From Trichomonas vaginalis G3 (taxonomy: Eukaryota > Parabasalia > Trichomonadida > Trichomonadidae), in contig NC_067208.1 of the NCBI RefSeq assembly GCF_026262505.1, forward strand, positions 1,674,001 to 1,738,000: a DNA stretch of 64,000 nucleotides, in the 5' to 3' direction. The position numbers were made by a program, and so were the translations under genes. Positions 58,543 through 64,000 of this stretch are shown here, piece after piece. Below the pieces are notes generated by a model. That model did no database searches. It was not told the DNA's origin and worked only from the letters and a program-made list of their open reading frames with translations. Position 1 is the stretch's first letter. Each line of letters begins with the position of its first letter.

Positions 58543-59127
58543 TTACTTTACATAACCTCCTGCTACCAGAAGTCTTTGACGCCAACCCATACCAGCTAAT
58601 GAAGGCTGACTTGGTTTAGTTTGGAAACTAAACTTTGGTTTTGGTTTATCTTCAGTTTTTGGTTTCTCTTCTTCTATCGGTTTTTCGTCACTTTTCGGTT
58701 CCTCTGACTTTACCTCACCTGCAGGTATGGTTGTGTCGTCAACATCTTCATAAATATCATATGCCATTTGTTTTTGTTTTCCTTTCAACTTTTTGTGTTT
58801 GTTGTAAAGTTTAGAATATTTCGACTCTAAGTCAATGAGATGTTCTATAATGAACTGTTTGTCAGTGAAGTAAACTTTTCCATCTGTTGTCTCGAAAGCT
58901 CCTTCAGACTTCAATATTTTATTTGTGAGAGTCTGTTTCTTTTTTGAGATACTTGCCGTTCCATTTCTATGAAAAGTGACTTTATAGTTAGGGTTTGTAT
59001 TTCCAGACCTTGCACCTTCTATTATTGAATTTTTCTCTTCATCTGTAAGTTCTTTGACAGGTTTTGACAATGGTTCTGAACTTTTTGTTTGTGGTGTCAA
59101 ATCTACCGTTTCAACTTCTTCGGTCAT
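58543..59127 (-). CDS. Maverick A Pro/Glu/Lys-rich protein (194 aa)
   Basis: The product has an acidic start, a central helix pair (QFIIEHLIDLESKYSKLYNK) and a Lys/Pro/Glu-rich disordered stretch before a short hydrophobic-basic end (GMGWRQRLLVAGGYVK). The end could be a peptide cleaved or bound in virions, which is inference. The ATG is preceded by TTTTTTACTGAGATGAA, also found before the 50-aa gene at 59298. No family is recognised. Confidence 0.55.
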   Translation of the reverse strand: MTEEVETVDLTPQTKSSEPLSKPVKELTDEEKNSIIEGARSGNTNPNYKVTFHRNGTASISKKKQTLTNKILKSEGAFETTDGKVYFTDKQFIIEHLIDLESKYSKLYNKHKKLKGKQKQMAYDIYEDVDDTTIPAGEVKSEEPKSDEKPIEEEKPKTEDKPKPKFSFQTKPSQPSLAGMGWRQRLLVAGGYVK

Positions 59128-59145
59128 TTCATCTCAGTAAAAAAT

Positions 59146-59298
59146 TTAGTTTGGTTTGTTTTCAACTGGTTGTTGTTGTTTTTTAAGTCGGTCTAAAACT
59201 TCCTGAGGTATAGGAAGAACTTGACAAACACGTTGTGTAACTGCTGGAAGTCGACAAATCCATCTTGAACCCATTTGTCTCAAAGCTGTATTGTTCAT
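59146..59298 (-). CDS. Maverick A short protein (50 aa)
   Basis: The product starts MNNTALRQMGSRWICRLP and continues to QQQPVENKPN. It fills the gap between two genes of the same strand and has the same leader (TTTTTTACTGAGATGAA before the ATG) as the gene at 59127, which argues that it is real. The start is basic and aromatic, and the function is unknown. Confidence 0.6.
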   Translation of the reverse strand: MNNTALRQMGSRWICRLPAVTQRVCQVLPIPQEVLDRLKKQQQPVENKPN

Positions 59299-59317
59299 TT
59301 CATCTCAGTAAAAAATT

Positions 59318-59719
59318 TTACATTCCCCACGTTTGAGGTGGTTGCGGTTGGTTATTGTTTACCCACTGTTGTGCATGGTTATATCCTCTGTTAAAGAATC
59401 TTTCACCTTGGTCCATATAGTGTCCTGCTTGGTTATAGTAGTCATTTGCTTTGTTATAATAGTTTCCTGCTTGTTTTCCTACATTATCCATCCATCCTTG
59501 AACTTTTCCTCTTGTTTCAGGATTTGGAATAAGATTTGTTGCATCTCGTGCTACATCCCAACCTTTCTGTACAGTTTGTATAATAGGTTGTGCTTTCTCT
59601 TTAAGTATACCTAATGTACTCAAAATCTTCCTTCCAACTCCAAATACACCTCTGGCTATTGTTCCCACTGCGGGCAAAAATCTGGATGCAACTCCTGCTA
59701 ATGCGCCAAATAAACCCAT
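59318..59719 (-). CDS. Maverick A Gly-rich hydrophobic-start protein (133 aa)
   Basis: The first 35 residues are hydrophobic and Gly/Ala-rich (MGLFGALAGVASRFLPAVG, then RGVFGVGRK), able to form an amphipathic or membrane-active helix. The rest is a helical, Asn/Tyr/Gln-rich repeat-like region (NYYNKANDYYNQAGHYMDQG). The start resembles that of the 80-aa protein at 63430 (MGFFGRIG). Membrane-active minor virion proteins of adenovirus-like capsids have such segments, but this is a guess from composition. It diverges from the integrase gene with 17 bases between starts. Confidence 0.6.
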   Translation of the reverse strand: MGLFGALAGVASRFLPAVGTIARGVFGVGRKILSTLGILKEKAQPIIQTVQKGWDVARDATNLIPNPETRGKVQGWMDNVGKQAGNYYNKANDYYNQAGHYMDQGERFFNRGYNHAQQWVNNNQPQPPQTWGM

Positions 59720-59736
59720 TTCTTACAGGGTAAAAA

Positions 59737-60696
59737 ATGACGAATCCAAACAAGGACCCCTATGTTTCTAAGGCAACAAAGAAAGCACTCATGGTAAAAA
59801 TCTTTAGTTCAACACCAAATGCTTGGTTTATGGATATCTTGGAAAACATTCCGAGAGTTAGAACAGATGGACCACCATACTGGCTAATATTTGTCGGTCA
59901 AAACACAAGATACTGTGAAGCCATACCATTACAGTCTAAAAATATTTTAGATGTCTTAGCAGCTTTGACAATATTCGTTGACAAATACCATCCAACAAAA
60001 CTGACATCTGACTGTGAAAGTTCTTTCAAATCAGATGATGTAAAAAACTATCTGCGTTCAAAAAATGTAAACCAATATTTCATTGTCGACCAAAACCATT
60101 CTGCTCTTGGTGTCATTGACAGTTGTATAAAAATCTTAAGAGACTTAAACCAACCACAAGGTGGTGAGGTAGATGAAATGTCATATGACGACAAGTACAG
60201 ACACTTCTCCATGGCAAAGATGAGACAAGTTTTAAATATTTACAATAACCGTAAACAAAAAGGTTTGGGAAACCACTCCCCCGAAGAAATGAAAAACAAC
60301 CCTGACTTAGAGAAAGACTATATATTTAATAATTTAGTCAAAAGAGACAAACAAGAAAGAATGCCGGGCTTCAAACTTAAGAAAGGCGACAAAGTAAAAA
60401 TAGAAATACCTAAACGCGACCCATATGAAAATACTATTGACTATGACAACAATGGGAACCCGACAGGTACTCACCTTCGTGTTCGTAAAAATAGAAGAAA
60501 GTATACAAGAGAATATTATGAAGTTTTAGGCAAACATGGCAAAATGTACAGACTGCAAGCAGAAGATAAAACTACTATTGTCAGACCTCGTTTCAAACTT
60601 GTCAAAGTTCAAGGTGGTATACTTTCAAAGACAGTTCCTAACAAATATAAGACAACTCCTGACGAATATGCTAAAGAAGTTGAAAATGACGACTAA
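59737..60696 (+). CDS. Maverick A integrase (retroviral-type DDE fold, 319 aa)
   Basis: The core domain has FMDILENIPRV and YWLIFVGQNTRYCEAIPLQS (first Asp), KLTSDCESSF (second) and NHSALGVIDSCIKILRD, where the third acidic residue reads Asp, as in lineage B (HNKIVDAVMRTL). The C-terminal part has a beta-rich segment (GDKVKIEIPKRDPYENT, later RPRFKLVKV), the small DNA- or chromatin-binding domain usual in Polinton integrases. It is shorter than the lineage-B protein because the Lys-rich N-terminal half is absent. It joins element ends to host DNA. Its stop overlaps the converging fibre gene by four bases. It looks whole. Confidence 0.87.
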   Translation: MTNPNKDPYVSKATKKALMVKIFSSTPNAWFMDILENIPRVRTDGPPYWLIFVGQNTRYCEAIPLQSKNILDVLAALTIFVDKYHPTKLTSDCESSFKSDDVKNYLRSKNVNQYFIVDQNHSALGVIDSCIKILRDLNQPQGGEVDEMSYDDKYRHFSMAKMRQVLNIYNNRKQKGLGNHSPEEMKNNPDLEKDYIFNNLVKRDKQERMPGFKLKKGDKVKIEIPKRDPYENTIDYDNNGNPTGTHLRVRKNRRKYTREYYEVLGKHGKMYRLQAEDKTTIVRPRFKLVKVQGGILSKTVPNKYKTTPDEYAKEVENDD

Positions 60697-62558
60697 GCAA
60701 TTCTATACCATGCGAATACAGTCACAAATGGTGGCATATAATCTTCACCCAAGCCTGTTGGATTTGTTGTGAAAGTATGTGAATGATTTCCTCCTGGTTC
60801 AGTTGGTCGAAAAGTCTTTTTTGCCGAATGGTTATAATCTGGAGATAAAACGTCATTGCCAGCATAATATTCTGAGTTGTATAATGGATGGTCTCTTAAT
60901 GAGTGACTATGGTCACCAGAAAAGTTTGTAGTTCCTGTATGAGTGTGCGGTGGAAGGTTTGCTTCTTTAATTTTCTTCGAACCTCCTGTTTCCTTTGAAG
61001 AGTTTGCACAATACAAAAACCTGTCAACTATTTGTTCCCATGCACCAACACCAAACATTACTTGAGGACCTCTTGCATCCATAGATGTATAAATAGAACC
61101 TACTGGGTTCATTAAATCAAACATATGAGATATTATAGGATTGTCTCTTTTGAACTTAAAATATAGTGCAACTATTTCAGGTTTCTTCTGGTTTGTGTAA
61201 GAATATTTTTTATAATATAATCTTATGTTTTCAGGGTAGGTAAAATCTTGACTATAATATTTATTTCTGTCATCTATATAATAATATACTATTCTCGTTT
61301 TTTCTATTGCATTATATCTTTTATATCTATAATAATCTAAATATAATGTTTGCTTTTGTTCATCTGCATGTAGTGTTCCTTCGTCATCTACATAGTCATA
61401 ATAATATGGTGCTGGAGCTGGGTCAGGCAATGTCATATCTGTCATTTCATAAACTCTTAAATATTTCTTTTGTTCGTCTCCATATAAGTTTAAGTAGCAA
61501 TTGTTGTCTAATGGAACTTTAACTTGTGTACCATCATTCTTTATATAGCTTACATACATTTCATTGTTATTTTTCGGAATGAGTTTACACCGTATACCAT
61601 TTTTTAAGGAATGTACAAACTGCCATCTAAAATATTTATTTTCTTCATTGAAAGAAAAGTCACCAACAATAGTTTCAATATTTTTTGTTCCTATCAAACT
61701 TTGGTATATTTCATTGACATATGTTTTATCTGCTTTCTTTTCAAGGCTAACGTTTAAGTCTGTTATTTCAGAAGATGTATGTGTATGTCCAACGGCACTT
61801 TTCCTGTTTAAGGTTTCTTGTAAGTTTGTAATATTTGCAATGGTATGTGTATGTCCAACGTCACTTTTCCTGTTTAAGGTTTCTTGTAAGTTTGTAATAT
61901 TTGCAATGGTATGTGTATGTCCAACGTCACTTTTCCTGTTTAAGGTTTCTTGTAAGTTTGTAATATTTGCAATGGTATGTGTATGTCCAACGTCACTTTT
62001 CCTGTTTAAGGTTTCTTGTAAGTCTGTTATTTCAGATATAGAATGTGTATGTCCAACGGCACTTTTCCTGTTTAAGGTTTCTTGTAAGTCTGTTATTTCA
62101 GATATAGAATGTGTATGAGTCTTTTTAGAATATTCGTTTTCAGCTCTTGTCACTTCACTTGACATTTTATTGTCAACATATGTTTTGTCTGCTAGTTCAG
62201 GATGAGTATGTTCTTTTGTTGCATAAGCATTGTTAGCTCTTTCTTCTTCTTTTGCTATTGCATCGTCTACATATTCTTTGTCAGCTTTGTTGTCAACATC
62301 TGTTTTCAAAAGAAGTTCATTTATAGGTTTCTCGTTTAAAGTTCCTTTTGTTGGATTTATACAGACAGTATGGTTCTTATTGTCTTGAAACAGAAACTCA
62401 TCTGTCATTGGGTTTAATGTCAGTTTTAAGTTTCCTTCTTTCAATGACTCAGATATCTTAGAATAGTTTGAAAAGTTTGTTGTGTTCTTATTTAGAGCTT
62501 GTATAATGAGTTGTCGGTTGTGTTGTATTTCTCTCATAGACGCTGTTTCATTTGACAT
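60693..62558 (-). CDS. Phage tail-collar-like fibre protein, lineage A (621 aa)
   Basis: The N-terminal 85 residues form a head, followed by shaft repeats: ADKEYVDDAI, ADKTYVDNKM and about six copies of a 22-residue unit (VGHTHTIANITNLQETLNRK) at about residues 150-270. A middle beta domain comes next (KCRLIPKNNNEMYVSYI-like, many Tyr). From about 505 the collar-type domain begins with LMNPVGSIYTSMDARG, then FLYCANSSKETGGSKKIKE, HTHTGTTNFSGDHSH and FVTVFAWYRIA. The C-terminal domain is nearly that of the fibre at 13281-14324. Fibres of this type bind receptors in tailed phages; the use here is inferred. It looks whole. Confidence 0.83.
   Translation of the reverse strand: MSNETASMREIQHNRQLIIQALNKNTTNFSNYSKISESLKEGNLKLTLNPMTDEFLFQDNKNHTVCINPTKGTLNEKPINELLLKTDVDNKADKEYVDDAIAKEEERANNAYATKEHTHPELADKTYVDNKMSSEVTRAENEYSKKTHTHSISEITDLQETLNRKSAVGHTHSISEITDLQETLNRKSDVGHTHTIANITNLQETLNRKSDVGHTHTIANITNLQETLNRKSDVGHTHTIANITNLQETLNRKSAVGHTHTSSEITDLNVSLEKKADKTYVNEIYQSLIGTKNIETIVGDFSFNEENKYFRWQFVHSLKNGIRCKLIPKNNNEMYVSYIKNDGTQVKVPLDNNCYLNLYGDEQKKYLRVYEMTDMTLPDPAPAPYYYDYVDDEGTLHADEQKQTLYLDYYRYKRYNAIEKTRIVYYYIDDRNKYYSQDFTYPENIRLYYKKYSYTNQKKPEIVALYFKFKRDNPIISHMFDLMNPVGSIYTSMDARGPQVMFGVGAWEQIVDRFLYCANSSKETGGSKKIKEANLPPHTHTGTTNFSGDHSHSLRDHPLYNSEYYAGNDVLSPDYNHSAKKTFRPTEPGGNHSHTFTTNPTGLGEDYMPPFVTVFAWYRIA
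61790..62118 (-). repeat. 66-bp in-frame tandem repeats in the fibre shaft
   Basis: About five copies of a 66-base unit (TGTGTATGTCCAACGTCACT, then TTTCCTGTTTAAGGTTTCTT on the plus strand) encode 22-residue shaft repeats. Units differ mainly in ISEITDLQ against IANITNLQ, so two subtypes alternate in blocks. Copy number likely sets shaft length. Confidence 0.85.
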
Positions 62559-62576
62559 TTTTATTCTAGATAAAAT

Positions 62577-63425
62577 ATGCTTTCAATAGAAAAAGAAAAT
62601 TCAAGAGTTGCTACAACTAAACCATTAGATGAACTTTTTACGAATATCGGTCAAAAGTTTGAGACAGAGACCGTAAAGCATGAAGGCTATCGTTTTGACT
62701 ACCCGTTAAGATGGTTAAGAGACCCATCTGTCACAAAAGCTATTGGCTTTCGTAGAATGAAGTTCATTTCAGAAGCCATACATGGTTTCCCATTTACAGT
62801 CGGTTTTGAAGTTCGATACTATAACAAAGAAAAACGTATGTATGAGAAATTTGAACAGGGAAAACTTTTACAAGTGAATTTGCTTGTAAACTTAGAAACA
62901 ACTCTTCAAGCTTTTCAAGAAAAAATAAACGACATCTATATCGAATATGCAAACCAGTATAACATTGACGAGGGAGAGTACCATCTCGATATTATATATG
63001 ACAGGAAAAATGCAACTGTTAAAATCAATAGAATAGAAGACCTTGGAGAAAACGTTTATATTTCTACAAAATATAACAACTTGGCATGGTATAGATTTAT
63101 GAGGATGTTAAATCAGCCTGCAGCATATCCAGTACACCCGGACTTTTATGAAGTCGAAAACCCTAATGGAACATATGAAAATGTTTTCGACTCAGATGCT
63201 ATTATAGTTCATGCTTCATTTTCTGGTGCACAAAACTCTTTTTTATGCTTGGCAAATGAGTTTTACGAAAAACCTACAAAGCTATATGAACCACCAAGTG
63301 GAAGTATTTCAGACTTTCAAGTATGGTTTACAACAGATGGAAGAAAGAGAATAATTCCATTATACCATGCGTTTTACTTAGAACTTAGTTTCATATACAA
63401 CTACTATCGAACGGTAAAAATATAA
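62577..63425 (+). CDS. Maverick A protein, possible minor capsid (282 aa)
   Basis: A beta-rich product with YRFDYPLRWLRDPSVTK, then FPFTVGFEVRYYNKEKRMYE, and an end ISDFQVWFTTDGRKRIIPLY with a final aromatic strand. Size and strand content fit the penton-like minor capsid protein of Polintons, and the weakly similar protein at 12047-12526 lies in the lineage-B virion cluster. No motif is decisive. It diverges from the fibre gene with 18 bases between starts. It looks whole. Confidence 0.55.
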   Translation: MLSIEKENSRVATTKPLDELFTNIGQKFETETVKHEGYRFDYPLRWLRDPSVTKAIGFRRMKFISEAIHGFPFTVGFEVRYYNKEKRMYEKFEQGKLLQVNLLVNLETTLQAFQEKINDIYIEYANQYNIDEGEYHLDIIYDRKNATVKINRIEDLGENVYISTKYNNLAWYRFMRMLNQPAAYPVHPDFYEVENPNGTYENVFDSDAIIVHASFSGAQNSFLCLANEFYEKPTKLYEPPSGSISDFQVWFTTDGRKRIIPLYHAFYLELSFIYNYYRTVKI

Positions 63426-63429
63426 TTTT

Positions 63430-63672
63430 TTAATACGGTTGAGGTGTTGGATTTGGTTGCCAACTAGACTGTGGTGCAGGTTCAGGCTGTTGTATAACAG
63501 GAGCTTGTTCTTCTGGTTCAGGGTCTTTAGGTATAATACCAACGAACTGACCTACTCTTTTACCAATATTTTTGACTCCGTTCCAAATTCCTCTTCCGAC
63601 AGATTTTATTCCATTCCATATACCTCTTCCAACATTTCGAAAGAAGTTTCCTATTCTTCCAAAGAAACCCAT
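63430..63672 (-). CDS. Maverick A amphipathic small protein (80 aa)
   Basis: The first half is an amphipathic, Gly/Trp/Arg-rich helix with an internal repeat (VGRGIWNGIKSVGRGIWNGV) able to lie on membranes. The second half is Pro/Gln-rich (PAPQSSWQPNPTPQPY). The start MGFFGRIG recalls MGLFGALAG of the protein at 59318. Such a peptide could disturb membranes during particle entry, which is inference. Confidence 0.6.
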   Translation of the reverse strand: MGFFGRIGNFFRNVGRGIWNGIKSVGRGIWNGVKNIGKRVGQFVGIIPKDPEPEEQAPVIQQPEPAPQSSWQPNPTPQPY

Positions 63673-63690
63673 TTTACTATATGTAAAAAT

Positions 63691-64000
63691 CTAATGTCCG
63701 CCTAGTCTCTTACGTTTCCTTCTGAGTTCCATAGCATTTTTTAACTGGAGCTCATACATTCTATTTCTCCTCTGGTAGAAAACATATTCTGGGTCAACTC
63801 CTGTGTTCGCGTCATCTGCATAAAGTTGTTTATATCCCACTTCAGGGTTTGTATAAAACTCTTTCCATCTCATATTTGCATACCATGGTGGCAAACCTAA
63901 CGCAGCGTCATTTGACATGGCAGTTTGCATTTGTACATCTGTTGGCACTTGACCATAGTTTGCCATTGCAGTTTGTATTCTAACTTCATTTGGAATATTC
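63691..64000 (-). CDS. Maverick A protein, C-terminal part (runs off window)
   Basis: The frame is open to the right edge and ends at 63691. Two similar segments, NEVRIQTAMANYGQVP and TDVQMQTAMSNDAALG, lie in tandem at the visible start. The end is very basic (RRKRKRLGGH). A Met inside the frame at 63966 is unlikely to be the start because the repeat unit continues upstream. The function is unknown. Confidence 0.6.
   Translation of the reverse strand, partial: NIPNEVRIQTAMANYGQVPTDVQMQTAMSNDAALGLPPWYANMRWKEFYTNPEVGYKQLYADDANTGVDPEYVFYQRRNRMYELQLKNAMELRRKRKRLGGH

Larger units (their letters stand above)
42517..64000. mobile_element. Maverick/Polinton lineage A, copy A2 (runs off right edge)
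   Basis: At least 21.5 kb. From the left terminus: unknown 304-aa gene, methyltransferase stub, 1107-aa coiled-coil protein, probable major capsid protein, small core genes, SF3 helicase, small genes, packaging ATPase, 304-aa Cys-containing protein, a repeat-rich zone with KilA-N fragments and a 21-bp array, HNH endonuclease, small proteins, integrase, tail-collar-like fibre and further minor proteins. Polymerase B is not in view and probably lies to the right. It looks largely whole, with about two breaks in core genes besides the KilA-N debris. It is close to copy A1, so it is young. Confidence 0.88.

Noticed and set aside
61564-62118. Plus-strand frame with repeated CVCPTSLFLFK
   Set aside because: It is antisense to the 66-bp shaft repeats of the fibre gene.

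Overview
The window is AT-rich eukaryotic DNA that fits Trichomonas vaginalis. Supporting signs are a BspA-like leucine-rich-repeat surface protein, a DUF3447/ankyrin protein, a HEAT-repeat protein, intronless genes whose start codons follow a TCA(C/T)(A/T) initiator within about 12 bases, Tvmar1-like mariner copies, and long Maverick/Polinton elements. Species assignment is by recognition, not by database search.

Layout. 1-2060: the end of one Maverick (lineage A, copy A1) with a D12-type adenine methyltransferase and the start of a large coiled-coil gene that runs off the window. 2061-9857: host DNA with one intact BspA-like gene (5602-8565), a dispersed repeat and a tRNA 3' fragment. 9858-29601: an incomplete Maverick of a second lineage (B), broken in several genes and itself hit by two mariner copies and one Mutator-like element with a 9-bp target duplication. 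It carries packaging ATPase, small virion-type genes, a phage-tail-collar-like protein, KilA-N, PrimPol-SF3 helicase, integrase and protein-primed DNA polymerase B. 29602-42516: host DNA with three intact genes (3'-5' exonuclease, ankyrin, HEAT), a striking seven-hairpin array, a long perfect palindrome, an integrase-like transposase fragment and two foldback elements. 42517-64000: the greater part of a second lineage-A Maverick (A2), running off the right edge.

Logic. The Mavericks hold a virion module (probable major capsid protein, minor proteins, tail-collar-like fibre, amphipathic small proteins, ATPase), a replication module (polymerase B and PrimPol-helicase in B; SF3 helicase in A2, whose polymerase is probably beyond the right edge), an integrase, and exchangeable cargo (adenine methyltransferase, HNH endonuclease, KilA-N). 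Lineages A and B share a weakly similar core in related order, but their tail-collar C-terminal domains are nearly the same.

Most unusual signals. (1) Short GC-rich paired hairpins sit inside or at the ends of AT-rich Maverick reading frames, with differing stem sequences but preserved pairing. (2) The hairpin array at 31079-31540 has a compensatory base-pair change between tandem units. (3) A GTTAGATCTAAC hairpin family in lineage A changes sequence while keeping its pairing. (4) An HNH-like zinc motif lies inside polymerase B. (5) Phage-tail-like collar proteins occur in both Maverick lineages. All identities and relationships were judged by eye.
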